From CAYTAU01 sp964442075 (GTDB lineage Bacteria > Bacteroidota > Bacteroidia > Bacteroidales > CAYTAU01), in assembly GCA_964442075.1 (NCBI GenBank), contig CAYTWH010000019.1, forward strand, positions 1 through 61,836: a DNA stretch of 61,836 nucleotides. Reading direction: 5' to 3'. The first letter of the stretch is position 1. Each line of letters opens with the position of its first letter. The notes under the pieces are model-generated. The model had not been told where the DNA came from. It did no database searches and worked only from the letters and a program-made list of their open reading frames with translations. The position numbers and the translations under genes were made by a program. This document shows, piece by piece, positions 17,446 to 27,953 of the stretch.

Positions 17446-18810
17446 ATGGAAAAGTTAAAAAAAATATTAAATAATTCCTCTATTGCACGGTGGAGTGTTT
17501 TAATACTTGTTGGCTTTATTCTTTCTGCCAACTACTATTTTTACGATGCTTTTTCTACACTTAAAACTCATCTTACAAATGAGTTTAGTTTCTCCAATAC
17601 ACAATATGGGTTATTTGTTTCATTTTATTCTATACCCAACACTTTTTTGCTAATGGCAGTAATTGGGGGAGTAATTTTAGATAAACTTGGAATAAGACGT
17701 ACCGGATTTATGTTTGTCTTCTTTATGGCTTTTGGTGCTTTTTTGACAGCTTATGGTGCATCCAACATATATCAGAACGGTGGATTTGGATATAGTATAA
17801 TGCAATCTTTTTTACCCAATTATTCGCCTGAATTAAAGATGATGTTGCTTGGCAGGTTCTTTTTTGGGCTTGGAGCCGAAACAAGTATTGTTGTTATTAG
17901 CAAAATACTGGTGAAATGGTTTAAGGGTAAGGACCTTGCTTTGGCATTTGGTATTAAGGTTGGCTTTGGAAGATTGGGAACATTTGCTGCTTTGCAATTA
18001 TCACCGGTTCTTGCAAAAGAAGATGGTACCGAATTAAATATTGCTATATGGCTGGCAGCCATACTGGTTTGTATTAGTTTGTTGGTATTTATTATCTATA
18101 TGCTTATAGATATTAAGTATGATAAAAATGCCAAAGAAACAAAACAGGAAAAAACAAAAGAAAAATTCCAATTTGCCGATATATTGAATTTATTAACAAA
18201 CAAGGCTTATATTTTTATTGCTCTTTTATGTGTTACATTTTATTCGGCAGTATTTCCGTTTTTATCTTTCGCTCCCGATTTTTTCCTAAACAAGTTTAAT
18301 ATGACATCTGTGCAAAGTGGGCAAATAACATCTTTGTTACCATTAGGCACTTTAATATTTACACCTTTGTTTGGATTAATGATCGATAGAAAAGGTAAAA
18401 GTGCTACTGCAATGATATTTGGGGCACTTGCATTGTTAATTGTTCATTTATGTTTTGCTACAACCAATATTGCTCCTTATGTGCCAATGGTTTTACTCGG
18501 CATTGGATTTTCATTAGTACCTGCTGCCATGTGGCCATCTATGGTGAAAATGGTTAACGACAAACAAATAGGTACAGCATATGGGCTTATGTATTCAATA
18601 CAAAATTTGGGATTATGGGGAATTCCGCTACTTGCCGGTATAATACTTGATAAAACAAATCAGGGAAACCCCGATGTTCTGAATTATACACCTACAATAT
18701 TCCTATTTGTTGTTATTAGTCTGATTGGTTTATTTTTTGCTATCTTACTAAAACGACAAGATAAGAAAACAGGTTATGGTATTGAATTACCATTAAATCA
18801 AAAAAGTTAA
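17446..18810 (+). CDS. MFS transporter
   Basis: The 454-residue protein has about 12 hydrophobic segments with a break near the middle (D-K-N-A-K-E-T-K-Q-E-K), as in the two-times-six layout of the major facilitator superfamily. The loop after the second segment reads G-V-I-L-D-K-L-G-I-R-R, the MFS signature G-x-x-x-D-R/K-x-G-R-R, and a second version (G-L-M-I-D-R-K-G-K-S) occurs in the C-terminal half. The overall pattern resembles MFSD1-like members, for which peptide transport has been reported, but the substrate cannot be read from the sequence. It stands alone in front of rnpB. Confidence 0.85.
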   Translation: MEKLKKILNNSSIARWSVLILVGFILSANYYFYDAFSTLKTHLTNEFSFSNTQYGLFVSFYSIPNTFLLMAVIGGVILDKLGIRRTGFMFVFFMAFGAFLTAYGASNIYQNGGFGYSIMQSFLPNYSPELKMMLLGRFFFGLGAETSIVVISKILVKWFKGKDLALAFGIKVGFGRLGTFAALQLSPVLAKEDGTELNIAIWLAAILVCISLLVFIIYMLIDIKYDKNAKETKQEKTKEKFQFADILNLLTNKAYIFIALLCVTFYSAVFPFLSFAPDFFLNKFNMTSVQSGQITSLLPLGTLIFTPLFGLMIDRKGKSATAMIFGALALLIVHLCFATTNIAPYVPMVLLGIGFSLVPAAMWPSMVKMVNDKQIGTAYGLMYSIQNLGLWGIPLLAGIILDKTNQGNPDVLNYTPTIFLFVVISLIGLFFAILLKRQDKKTGYGIELPLNQKS

Positions 18811-18906
18811 GTAAATACAACAAATAGCAATCTTTAAGATTGTAGATATATAACGAATAAAGCATTCTTGTTGCAATATTATAAATTTTCTTTTTAATTT
18901 TGCAAT

Positions 18907-19245
18907 GCAGTAGGCTATTCTATCGCTCCAATTTTTTTGGAGAGGAAAGTCAGGACAACACAGAGCACCATACTTCTTAACAGGAAGATACTTGCAAAAG
19001 TATAGTAATGTAACAGAAAATAACCGTCTCGACTTGTCGGGATAAGGGTGAAAAGGTGAGGTAAGAACTCATCGGCAGTGTGGGTAACCATGGTAGCCGT
19101 ACATCTTATGGGTTGCAATGCCAAATATACCGGCAATTAAGAATTGCTCGTTCAATGTCGGGGGGTAGGCAGCAAGATTTCGTTAGTAATGGCGAAACCA
19201 GATAAATGATAGAACAAGACAGAATCCTGCTTATAAGCCTGCTGC
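18907..19245 (+). ncRNA. rnpB: RNase P RNA (bacterial class A type)
   Basis: The catalytic RNA of RNase P, which trims tRNA 5' ends. The ends pair as helix P1 (gcagtaggct at 18907-18916 with agcctgctgc at 19236-19245). The conserved core is present: gaggaaagtc near 18950, an aaggtgaggtaagaactcatc stretch, a gggggtaggc element before gcagcaag as in L15, and agacagaatcc near the 3' end. The 5' core reads agtcAGGAc where many bacteria have CCGG, and the 3' partner reads aaTCCTgc, a matching change. Exact ends are estimated from P1. Confidence 0.92.
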
Positions 19246-19273
19246 TTTTATAATGTGTAATATTGTTTTATAA

Positions 19274-19303
19274 AAAAAGCGGAACCAAATGGTTCCGCTT
19301 TTT
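19274..19303. terminator. Strong bidirectional terminator after rnpB
   Basis: aaaaagcggaacc (19274-19286) pairs with ggttccgcttttt (19291-19303) around an aaat loop, flanked by A and T runs on both sides. It serves rnpB on the plus strand and the lipoprotein gene on the minus strand. Confidence 0.92.
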
Positions 19304-19322
19304 CTTTATTTAATTGTATGGA

Positions 19323-21044
19323 TTATTTTACTATTGATTTAAATGTATCATCATTAAAATACTTAAAGAATTCCATATCTGTTTTTGCGTAAGCATTCCA
19401 TTTAGCATCTTTGCTAATTGCAGCTCTAAGGTTATTAAACATTAAATCTGTGTTTGCGCTTCTTGCGCCAACAATTGCTTTTAAATAGAAATTAATAGCA
19501 TCATCTTTATTTTCTGCACAGTCAACAGCTTTTACAGCACCATCATTATCATCGTTTAATAACTTCGCTAATCCTGCGTTGAATGAACAAGCAGTTCCAA
19601 AAAAGTTAACAGCAGCAGGATAATCAGCTTTTTTAATATTAACAATACCTAAGTTATAATTTACTTCGCTACCTGCACCGGTTGCAGAAGTGAAAAACTC
19701 TTCAGCTGTTACAACATCATTTTCTAATAATGCACAAACACCAAGATTATTAAGAACAACAGTATTGCTTGCATCTAATTTTTTCGCATTTTCAAACGCT
19801 GTTTTTGCATCAGAGACTTTACCCAAATTGATATAAGCATAACCAACGTTGTTAGACCCTCTCCAATCAGTAGAATAAACTTCTGTTGCAGCTTTGTAAA
19901 CTTTTAATTTATCGTTAAAATCATCGAATAAAGTAGCCGTAAATAGTAATTCTTCAACATTTAAACTATCTGGCTTAGCATTGAATATTTGAACAAGTTC
20001 TTCATCTGAATAACCAATAAGATCAACATTTACATTTATCTTAGAACGACGAAGTTTTGGTAATACTTGGTCAGCAAGTTCAAGATATGTTTTTGCCATA
20101 TTCTTTATTTCTTTTTCTCTGATCTCAGGATCTGAGTGCATTGAAAGAACCCTTAAAATAAGGTCTTTATCAGCAATTTCAGAAACTTGTAATTCTGATT
20201 TAAAACCATCCCAGTCTTCAGGAGTTGTGGTAGAACTAATGAAACTTTCATTCTCTGCTTCTTCTACTTTTTTAAATTCTTTATTTGCAAATTTTACAGC
20301 TTCTTTACCACGTTTATCTGACAACTTAGTATTTAAATCAAGTGCTCCGTCAGGAGAAGCATATGCAGAAATACTAACACCTTTAAATTCTTTTCTTTCG
20401 TTTTCTTTTGCTTCAGCAATATATTCTTTAAGAGCTATAATATCTTCAGCTTTTAATTCAGAACCCTGAACTGTTGCTTGTTGAATTTTAAAGTGAATAT
20501 CGGCAATTTTAGAATCAGAAATAATTCTTTGGAATTTATCTTTACCAATAATTGCTTTAGCATCCGGTTGTAATAAAATAGGAGTAGCAATTACACCATC
20601 AGCAATTTTAATTGGATCAAAATCTGCTTCTTTCTTTTTGATTTTTGCATGAATTCTGATTTCAAGGTCAGAAATTTTCATATTATCAACATAAGGAATT
20701 GTTGCTGAATATGAAAAACTCCCACCATCTACATAACTAATAACAGGATTGTTTTCTTCAACTTTTTCTCCTTGTAGTTTTTGAACTTTATAAGCTTTTT
20801 CGCCTCCTTCATATTTCAATACAGGAGTTGCTTCAATAATTGCACTTTTATGAAAATATTTTGCAGGAAATTTTCCTGAAATACTAACTTCCACACTATC
20901 GGCATGCATTTCTAAAATTGGAGGTGTAACAGTATATTGTACTGTGTTTGCTAATTTTTGCATTTTCTTTAATCCCCCACAACTGCTTAAAATAACAACA
21001 GCTACTATTAAAGATAATAGAGAAATAAAATTTTTCTTTTTCAT
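19323..21044 (-). CDS. TPR lipoprotein with OmpA-like region
   Basis: The lipobox V-I-L-S-S-C-G-G near residue 22 predicts an outer membrane or periplasmic lipoprotein. After a beta-rich N-terminal part, residues about 225-250 read V-S-I-S-A-Y-A-S-P-D-G-A with S-D-K-R-G-K-E-A-V, similar to the end of an OmpA peptidoglycan-binding domain. The C-terminal half (about 375-500) holds TPR-like helices such as N-N-V-G-Y-A-Y-I-N-L-G-K and L-N-N-L-G-V-C-A. Similar lipoproteins are common in Bacteroidota, without a firm function. A good promoter lies upstream and a strong terminator follows, so it is probably a well-expressed single gene. Confidence 0.8.
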   Translation of the reverse strand: MKKKNFISLLSLIVAVVILSSCGGLKKMQKLANTVQYTVTPPILEMHADSVEVSISGKFPAKYFHKSAIIEATPVLKYEGGEKAYKVQKLQGEKVEENNPVISYVDGGSFSYSATIPYVDNMKISDLEIRIHAKIKKKEADFDPIKIADGVIATPILLQPDAKAIIGKDKFQRIISDSKIADIHFKIQQATVQGSELKAEDIIALKEYIAEAKENERKEFKGVSISAYASPDGALDLNTKLSDKRGKEAVKFANKEFKKVEEAENESFISSTTTPEDWDGFKSELQVSEIADKDLILRVLSMHSDPEIREKEIKNMAKTYLELADQVLPKLRRSKINVNVDLIGYSDEELVQIFNAKPDSLNVEELLFTATLFDDFNDKLKVYKAATEVYSTDWRGSNNVGYAYINLGKVSDAKTAFENAKKLDASNTVVLNNLGVCALLENDVVTAEEFFTSATGAGSEVNYNLGIVNIKKADYPAAVNFFGTACSFNAGLAKLLNDDNDGAVKAVDCAENKDDAINFYLKAIVGARSANTDLMFNNLRAAISKDAKWNAYAKTDMEFFKYFNDDTFKSIVK

Positions 21045-21090
21045 AATTTACTTAATTATTTGTTTTAATGATACATTACAATTAAAGTTA

Positions 21091-21120
21091 CAAAATTATA
21101 AATGTTTTTAATAATACAAA
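21091..21120 (-). promoter_or_regulatory. Promoter of the TPR lipoprotein gene
   Basis: On the minus strand TTTG (21120-21117) is followed after 18 bases by TAATTTTG (21098-21091), matching the Bacteroidota -33 TTTG and -7 TAnnTTTG boxes. It predicts a leader of about 40 bases. Confidence 0.6.
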
Positions 21121-21351
21121 GTTTTTCTTTTTTTAATTTATATTTTTTTTTCATCCCACAATTAAAACTTCTCTGTATCTGGAGTATATGTCTTATTGCT
21201 AACATATGTTATATGTCATTATTTAAGAAGTTTTTTAAATAGTTAATTATAATTTGATTTTTTATAACCTTTCTGATTAATTATTTTATTATCTTAGGTG
21301 CATAAATTTTCAATATTTCAATTTTTCTTATAATTATATAACATTTATACT

Positions 21352-21359
21352 TAATTTTG
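21352..21359 (+). promoter_or_regulatory. Candidate -7 box of the PKD/PD40/SprF operon
   Basis: TAATTTTG fits the TAnnTTTG consensus 35 bases before the ATG. No clear TTTG was found at the -33 distance. Confidence 0.4.
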
Positions 21360-21394
21360 CGTAAAATATATTAAATAAACAATAATATATATGA

Positions 21395-24300
21395 ATGAAT
21401 TTTACTTATATTAAATATTATTTGAAAATATTTTTAATTTTCATATTTTTCCCCATTACTTTTTATGGTCAGGATTGTAATATAATATCAAAAGCTAATG
21501 ATATGATTCCTGATGGATTATGTGCCCCTGTTACAGTTTCATGGGAAGTCACATATAGAGGAGTTAACGATGCGGGAACACTTGTAGAAATTCAATACGA
21601 TTGGGATGACGGAAATGTTGAAACAATTGCTGCAGCAAATACAAGTATTCCATTGCAGGAATGGCAGGTAACAGCAGTTCATATTTATCCCCCCGGAGGC
21701 AATCAATGTACATATAATCCAAGTGCTACTTTAATTGTTGATGGTGTTTTATGCACAAGCTCTATCCAGGAGCAAACAGTAACAGTTTGGGATACTGATG
21801 ATGAAAATGGAGGAGAAATTGATATTGACCCTGATGTATTTCCAATATGTGTTGGCAGCAATGGTTGTACATATTTTCAGGATGTAAGCTTATTTAATTG
21901 TGTCCCTCCTGTTGAAAATGATAATATAAATAATCCTACTCGGTGGACACAATGGGTATATGGTACTAATTATACAATAAATAATGTTACAGTTGATGGA
22001 ATTGTTCAGGCATATCCATTTTTTGGCGCAGTTGTCCCGCTTCCAGGTCCAGTAACAGGTCCTGGTGCTCCAAATAATATAAGCCTTGAATGTTGTGCTC
22101 CAGCTACTGCACTTGTTAATGAGGAGTTTGAGGTAACATTAAGAAATTGGAATTATTGTAATCCTTATGATGACCCTTCAATACCCGGACCTCCTGTAGA
22201 TTTAATAAATGGCGATTTTCCTCCTGTAATTACGACAGCAATAATATTAATAGTTCCAATTCCCGATGCAACAATAACACCTGCCGGTCCATTCTGTGCA
22301 AATGATCCTTCGGTTAATCTTAATGCAGCTACAATAGGTGGGACATGGTCGGGCACCGGCATAACAAATTCGAACAATGGCACATTTAATCCTTCAGTTG
22401 CAGGACCGGGAATACATACAATTACATATACAGTTACAGATGGCAATGGCTGTACAGATACTGATACTCATGATATTACAGTTTATGCATTACCAATTCC
22501 AAATGTTTTACCTGCACCTAATTCAGAAGTTTGTCCGGGCGACCCTTTATTATTAGATGGAAATCCAACTCCCGGCGATGGTAATATAATTTCCCATTTA
22601 TGGACAGGTAATACCGGGCCATTAAATTTCACAAATATTCAAGCACCTACTTTTCTTACTTCTACGCAAGGAGTTTATAGCATGACATATACGGTAACTG
22701 ATGATAATGGATGTTCTAATTATGAAAATGTTACGGTTACTGTAAATCCTGTTATAGCAAACATTATTCCCGACCCGGCAGAAACATGTGTTAATGGAGA
22801 TTTAGCATTAAATGGGAACCCATCGGGTGGCACAGGAAATTATATAACTCATATATGGACAGGCGATATTGTGTATTTAAATAATCCTAATATTCAAAAC
22901 CCTGTCTTTAATTCATCAATTATTGGAACATATAATTTAACATATTCTGTTACCGATGATAATGGTTGTACTGATACCGATGATATAATTGTTACTGTTT
23001 ATGAAAATCCTGTAGCCTATGCCGGTATCGATGATAGTATATGTAGTGATACATATACTTTAAATGCAATTCCAAGTATTGGTACCGGTAGTTGGAACCA
23101 AATAAATGGACCGGGAACAGCAAGTTTTAATGTGCAAAGTTCTCCAACATCAAGTGTAACAGTAAATATTTATGGAGTTTATGAATTAACATGGACTGAA
23201 ACTTTTGGTGCAGGATGTACAGATATTGATACTGTTATAATAAGCTTTTTTGAACAACCAATTGCAGATGCCGGAGCTTGGGATAGTATTTGCGGATTAT
23301 CATATTCTTTAAATGCAAACCCAAGTGTAGGCATAGGAACCTGGACACAACAATCAGGAACAGGCTCATCATTTTTTTCAAATATTAACTTACCAAATTC
23401 AACTGTTTCGGTAGATACATATGGTGCATATACATTTATGTGGACAGAAGACAATAGTGGAGTTTGTATTGATAGTAGTCTTGTTACAATAAGTTTTGAC
23501 CTTGTTCCTACACCATTATTTAATCCTATTGATACTACAGCTTGTCCTCCTCTTATTGTTCCTTTTGTAAATAATACAATTGGTGGAGCCACATATTATT
23601 GGGATTTTGGCGATGGAAATACTTCAACAAATATAAATCCTACACATATATATTATAATGCTACAAGTTTTGATATTACTTATACCGTAAATTTAATTGC
23701 TACATCAATTTATGGTTGCATCGATTCTATTGAACACAATGTAACAATTCATCCAATCCCAAATTCTGATTTTATTTCTGATGCAATACCGGCATGTAGC
23801 CCAAATACTGTTAATTTTTCAAATACATCAACGGGTTCTGTAATGCATATATGGGATTATGGAGATGGTTCAGCATTAGACACAACAAATAATCCTACAC
23901 ATACTTTTATTAATACTACAGTTCTAATTCAGTATTATGAAGTTAATTTATTAGCAGTTTCTAATTTTGGATGTATAGATACATCATCTCAATATGTTAC
24001 TGTTTATCCAAATTCTCATAATGATTTTGCCATTGACCCTGATACAGCCTGTAGTCCCGCATTAGTGCAATTTCTTGCTGAACCGGGCGGTTCAACATAT
24101 TTCTGGGATTTTGGTGATGGTACATCTCAAACGGGGACAAATGTTATGTCTCATGCTTATTCAAATACTGGAAATCAAGATACAACATATATTGTTACTT
24201 TAATTACTATATCAGCATTTGGTTGTGTTGATACTTCAATTAAGCAGGTTGTGATATATCCAACACCTAATGCAGATTTTATTGTTAATTCAACAATAGA

Positions 24301-26326
24301 ATGTTCTCCATTTAATGCAATATTTACTAATCAATCAAACGGTGGCGATACATATACCTGGACTTTTGGAGATGGAGCAAATTCAAATTCTGCTGATACT
24401 TTAGTTTATCATACTTATAATAACTCTGGAGCAATACCACAAACTTATTATGTTACATTAGTTGTTGAAAATTATTATGGATGTAAAGATTCAACCATGA
24501 GTTCTATAATGGTTTATCCTGATATCACTGCTGGCTTTACAATGGATTCTTCAGGCTGTACACCACATAATATTAATTTTAGTAATATTTCAAATGGAGC
24601 ATCAAGCTTTTTATGGGATTTTGGTGATGGGATGATTTCATCAGACATGTCTCCTACACATACATACACTGTTACAGATACTGTTCAAGAATTTTTCAAT
24701 GTTCAATTAATTGTAAGTTCAGTTTATGGCTGTCAGGATACAATGCAAGGAACAGTTATCGTTTATCCTTCACCAACTGCTGATTTCAGTTTTGCAAGTT
24801 CTTCAGGTTGTACTTCTTTTAATGCAACAATTAATAATAATTCATCGGGGGCATTATTATATTACTGGGATTTTGGAGATGGCAATACAGGTAATTCTCC
24901 AAACTCTTCTTTTAATCATATTTTTATAAATTCTGTTAGTAATCCAATTAATCTGACAGTAAATTTAGTTGTAGAAAATAGTTTTGGTTGTATGGATTCA
25001 ACATCAAATATTATTACTGTTTATCCTGAAGTAATTGCAAATTACACATCCGATACTGCAGGATGTTCTCCCTTATCAATAGAATTCTTTAATCAGACTT
25101 TTGGCGCATCAGATTATGTTTGGAATTTTGGAGATGGAAATACTTCAATAAATACAGACCCTATTCATATTTTTGAAAATACCAGTATAGTTGATTTAAT
25201 ATACAATATTACTCTAACTGCAACTTCAATATATGGATGTGTTGATTATGCAACAAGCCAAATAACAATTTATCCATCACCGGATGCATCCTTTGTTGTC
25301 ACTCCACAAAGTCAGGCATTTATACCGCCAACAACTTTTGTTTCTATTGCTAATACAACATCGGGGAACTGGAATTATATATGGACTTTTGGCGATGGAG
25401 ATTCTTCGTTTGTTCAAAATCCGGTAAACCATGGATATAATAATTACGGAAGTTATAATATTACATTATTTGTATATAGTGCTCATTGTTTTGACACAAC
25501 AATACAAACTATTGAGTTAATAACTCCACCACCTATTGCTCAATTCAGTGGAAGTGCACAAGGATGTGCTCCGCTTGAAGTAGATTTCTCAAATAATAGT
25601 TTATATGCAGAGTCATATATATGGGATTTTGGTGATGGATCAAGTTCAATCCTTGAAAATCCCAGCCATATATATGCAAATCCCGGTCTATATACTGTAA
25701 CTTTAAAGGTTGCAAATTCTAATGGCTCTGACCAATATGTGGGAGATTCTCAAATTGAAGTTTATCAGAACCCAACAGCATTTTTTACTGTTTCTCCATC
25801 AGTAGTGTATTTGCCCGATGATTTAATTAAGTGTACAAATTTATCAAGTTTTGGAGATTTGTATTTTTGGGACTTTGGTGATGGAGGCACTTCTGTTTTA
25901 GAAAATCCATCTTATTATTATAACGAGGAAGGTACTTATGATATTACTTTAAAAGTTGAAACAAATAAAGGCTGCATAGATTCATATACTATGTTAAGAG
26001 CCGTTGTTGCGGAGTCAACCGGTAACATTGAGTTCCCAAATGCATTTTCACCAAGTCAGTCAGGGCCAAATGGGGGTAAATATTTGCATGGTGCTTTTGA
26101 TAATAATATTTTTCATCCACTACATTCTGGCGTGATGGAATATAAACTCAGCATATATAATAGGTGGGGAGAATTAGTATTTGAAAGTGATGACCCAAAT
26201 ATTGGTTGGGATGGATATTATCGAAATACTTTATGTAAACAAGATGTTTATGTTTGGAAAGTACAAGGAAAATTTTCAAATGCTCAAACATTTATGCAAG
26301 CAGGTGATGTTACATTGCTAAGATAA
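21395..26326 (+). CDS. Giant PKD-repeat surface protein with type B T9SS sorting domain (SprB-like architecture)
   Basis: A 1643-residue protein with a signal peptide (I-F-L-I-F-I-F-F-P-I, then F-Y-G-Q). Residues about 300-710 contain Ig-like or PKD-like domains, followed by ten PKD domains recognisable by W-D-F-G-D-G or close variants, most with paired cysteines and linked by V-Y-P-x-P-x-A-D-F. The last 100 residues read I-E-F-P-N-A-F-S-P-S, then Y-N-R-W-G-E-L-V-F-E and W-D-G-Y-Y, the type B (gliding-motility-type) sorting domain. Type B cargo such as SprB needs a partner PorP/SprF protein for export, and one is encoded two genes downstream. Likely a long filamentous adhesin; whether this organism glides is unknown. 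The ATG at 21395 is in frame; the ATG four bases earlier is not. Confidence 0.88.
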   Translation: MNFTYIKYYLKIFLIFIFFPITFYGQDCNIISKANDMIPDGLCAPVTVSWEVTYRGVNDAGTLVEIQYDWDDGNVETIAAANTSIPLQEWQVTAVHIYPPGGNQCTYNPSATLIVDGVLCTSSIQEQTVTVWDTDDENGGEIDIDPDVFPICVGSNGCTYFQDVSLFNCVPPVENDNINNPTRWTQWVYGTNYTINNVTVDGIVQAYPFFGAVVPLPGPVTGPGAPNNISLECCAPATALVNEEFEVTLRNWNYCNPYDDPSIPGPPVDLINGDFPPVITTAIILIVPIPDATITPAGPFCANDPSVNLNAATIGGTWSGTGITNSNNGTFNPSVAGPGIHTITYTVTDGNGCTDTDTHDITVYALPIPNVLPAPNSEVCPGDPLLLDGNPTPGDGNIISHLWTGNTGPLNFTNIQAPTFLTSTQGVYSMTYTVTDDNGCSNYENVTVTVNPVIANIIPDPAETCVNGDLALNGNPSGGTGNYITHIWTGDIVYLNNPNIQNPVFNSSIIGTYNLTYSVTDDNGCTDTDDIIVTVYENPVAYAGIDDSICSDTYTLNAIPSIGTGSWNQINGPGTASFNVQSSPTSSVTVNIYGVYELTWTETFGAGCTDIDTVIISFFEQPIADAGAWDSICGLSYSLNANPSVGIGTWTQQSGTGSSFFSNINLPNSTVSVDTYGAYTFMWTEDNSGVCIDSSLVTISFDLVPTPLFNPIDTTACPPLIVPFVNNTIGGATYYWDFGDGNTSTNINPTHIYYNATSFDITYTVNLIATSIYGCIDSIEHNVTIHPIPNSDFISDAIPACSPNTVNFSNTSTGSVMHIWDYGDGSALDTTNNPTHTFINTTVLIQYYEVNLLAVSNFGCIDTSSQYVTVYPNSHNDFAIDPDTACSPALVQFLAEPGGSTYFWDFGDGTSQTGTNVMSHAYSNTGNQDTTYIVTLITISAFGCVDTSIKQVVIYPTPNADFIVNSTIECSPFNAIFTNQSNGGDTYTWTFGDGANSNSADTLVYHTYNNSGAIPQTYYVTLVVENYYGCKDSTMSSIMVYPDITAGFTMDSSGCTPHNINFSNISNGASSFLWDFGDGMISSDMSPTHTYTVTDTVQEFFNVQLIVSSVYGCQDTMQGTVIVYPSPTADFSFASSSGCTSFNATINNNSSGALLYYWDFGDGNTGNSPNSSFNHIFINSVSNPINLTVNLVVENSFGCMDSTSNIITVYPEVIANYTSDTAGCSPLSIEFFNQTFGASDYVWNFGDGNTSINTDPIHIFENTSIVDLIYNITLTATSIYGCVDYATSQITIYPSPDASFVVTPQSQAFIPPTTFVSIANTTSGNWNYIWTFGDGDSSFVQNPVNHGYNNYGSYNITLFVYSAHCFDTTIQTIELITPPPIAQFSGSAQGCAPLEVDFSNNSLYAESYIWDFGDGSSSILENPSHIYANPGLYTVTLKVANSNGSDQYVGDSQIEVYQNPTAFFTVSPSVVYLPDDLIKCTNLSSFGDLYFWDFGDGGTSVLENPSYYYNEEGTYDITLKVETNKGCIDSYTMLRAVVAESTGNIEFPNAFSPSQSGPNGGKYLHGAFDNNIFHPLHSGVMEYKLSIYNRWGELVFESDDPNIGWDGYYRNTLCKQDVYVWKVQGKFSNAQTFMQAGDVTLLR

Positions 26327-26357
26327 ATACAAAATTAATGATTAAAGAAAATATTTT

Positions 26358-27953
26358 ATGAGAAAAGTTTTTTACATATTTATTTTACTATTTATTAGCA
26401 ACTTGTTATTAGCTCAATCTACAGATTTTAATAAACTTATCAAGCAAAAACTAATTGAAGCTGACGAATATTATATCTATGAAAATTATCATATAGCACT
26501 TCCAATATACAAAGAATTATATGAACTTGACAGTACTAATATTGAAGTAAATTTCAAACTGGGAGTTTGCAGTTTTTTTGTTCAAAGAAACAAATTGAAC
26601 TTAATTAATTATTTTGAAAAAGCTAAAAATGAGTATGTAGATTCATATTTTTATTTGGGAAGAATTTTTCATTTAAAAATGTGTTTTGATAAAGCAATTG
26701 ATAATTATCTTTTTTATAAGAACTCTAGTTTGATGAAAAAATATTCAAATAAAGAAATTGATTATTACACTGAATTGTCATTGTTCGCAAAGCAAATGAT
26801 TAAACATCCCGTTACTACAAAGTTTAAAGATATTGGTAACATTATTAATACTCCTGCATCCGAGTATGTGCCACTTATTACATCAAAAGAATCAATAATG
26901 ATGTTTACTTCAAGGAGAAAGGGAAGTACAGGTGGAAAATTAGATCCAAATAATGAATTTTTTGAAGATATTTATATAACAAAATATGAAAATGATAATT
27001 GGAGCAAGCCTGAAAATATTGGTTTCCCCGTGAACAGTAATACACATGATGCATGTGTATCTTTATCTTTTGATGGCAAAAAGATGTTACTATACAGAAC
27101 AAATACGGCATTGACAGGAGGTGATATTTATGAAACATTTTTTATAAATAATCAATGGACTATTCCAAAAAAGCTTGATACCGAAATTAATTCAAGTAAT
27201 GGCTTAGAAACAAGTGCGGCTTATACTCCTGATGCAAATACAATTTATTTTTCCAGTAACAGACCGGGAGGACATGGTGGAAAAGATATATATAGAATTA
27301 CAAGAATGCCTGACAGTACATGGAGCAAAGCTCAAAATCTAGGATCTATTGTAAATACTCCTTATGATGACGATGCGCCTTTTATTCATCCAGATGGTAA
27401 AACTATGTATTTTAGCTCAAAAGGACATCAATGTATAGGAGCTTATGACATTTTTAAATCTGAAAAATCTGCACATGGATGGTCTGCACCAATCAATATT
27501 GGATATCCATTAAATACAGTTTATGATGATATATATTTTGTTGTATCTGAAGATAAAACACATGGCTATTTTTCTTCAAACAGAAACAATGGAAATATGG
27601 ATATATTTATAGCTGAGTTATTTGATAAAAAATCAAATTATGTGATTTTTAAAGGAACAATAACAACAAATGATCCTAAATACATGAAATTACCGGCAGT
27701 AATTACAGTATTAGATTATCAAACAAAAGAACTTCAGGGGATATATAATACAAACAAAAAAACAGGAAAATACACAATGGTATTATATCCGGGTAAAAGA
27801 TACAAAATATTCGTGGAATCAGAAGGCTATGCTAGTTTTGTTGATGAAATTGACATGAGAGAAAAATTAAGAATGAAAGATTTATTTAAAAATATTAGCT
27901 TGAGGAAATATAAAATTATTGAACCGGAAAAAAATGATACTATAAATGAGTAA
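26358..27953 (+). CDS. TPR/PD40 protein, PorE-like without OmpA domain
   Basis: It has a signal peptide (ending L-L-L-A-Q), then TPR-like helices (Y-Y-I-Y-E-N-Y-H-I-A-L-P-I-Y) at about 30-130. Residues about 160-420 hold PD40/WD40-like blades with T-S-R-R-K-G-S-T-G-G, F-S-S-N-R-P-G-G-H-G-G-K-D-I-Y and D-G-K-T-M-Y-F-S-S. The last 100 residues are a carboxypeptidase-regulatory-like beta domain (K-K-T-G-K-Y-T-M-V-L-Y-P-G-K). This is the order found in PorE, the periplasmic T9SS protein that binds peptidoglycan, but the C-terminal OmpA domain is missing. It starts 31 bases after the PKD gene and overlaps the SprF gene by 8 bases, so all three form an operon. Confidence 0.8.
   Translation: MRKVFYIFILLFISNLLLAQSTDFNKLIKQKLIEADEYYIYENYHIALPIYKELYELDSTNIEVNFKLGVCSFFVQRNKLNLINYFEKAKNEYVDSYFYLGRIFHLKMCFDKAIDNYLFYKNSSLMKKYSNKEIDYYTELSLFAKQMIKHPVTTKFKDIGNIINTPASEYVPLITSKESIMMFTSRRKGSTGGKLDPNNEFFEDIYITKYENDNWSKPENIGFPVNSNTHDACVSLSFDGKKMLLYRTNTALTGGDIYETFFINNQWTIPKKLDTEINSSNGLETSAAYTPDANTIYFSSNRPGGHGGKDIYRITRMPDSTWSKAQNLGSIVNTPYDDDAPFIHPDGKTMYFSSKGHQCIGAYDIFKSEKSAHGWSAPINIGYPLNTVYDDIYFVVSEDKTHGYFSSNRNNGNMDIFIAELFDKKSNYVIFKGTITTNDPKYMKLPAVITVLDYQTKELQGIYNTNKKTGKYTMVLYPGKRYKIFVESEGYASFVDEIDMREKLRMKDLFKNISLRKYKIIEPEKNDTINE

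Larger units (their letters stand above)
21045..21394. other. AT-rich divergent intergenic region
   Basis: About 350 bases between the minus-strand TPR lipoprotein gene and the plus-strand PKD gene. It holds promoter candidates on both strands, listed separately, and no convincing small reading frame or RNA. Confidence 0.5.
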
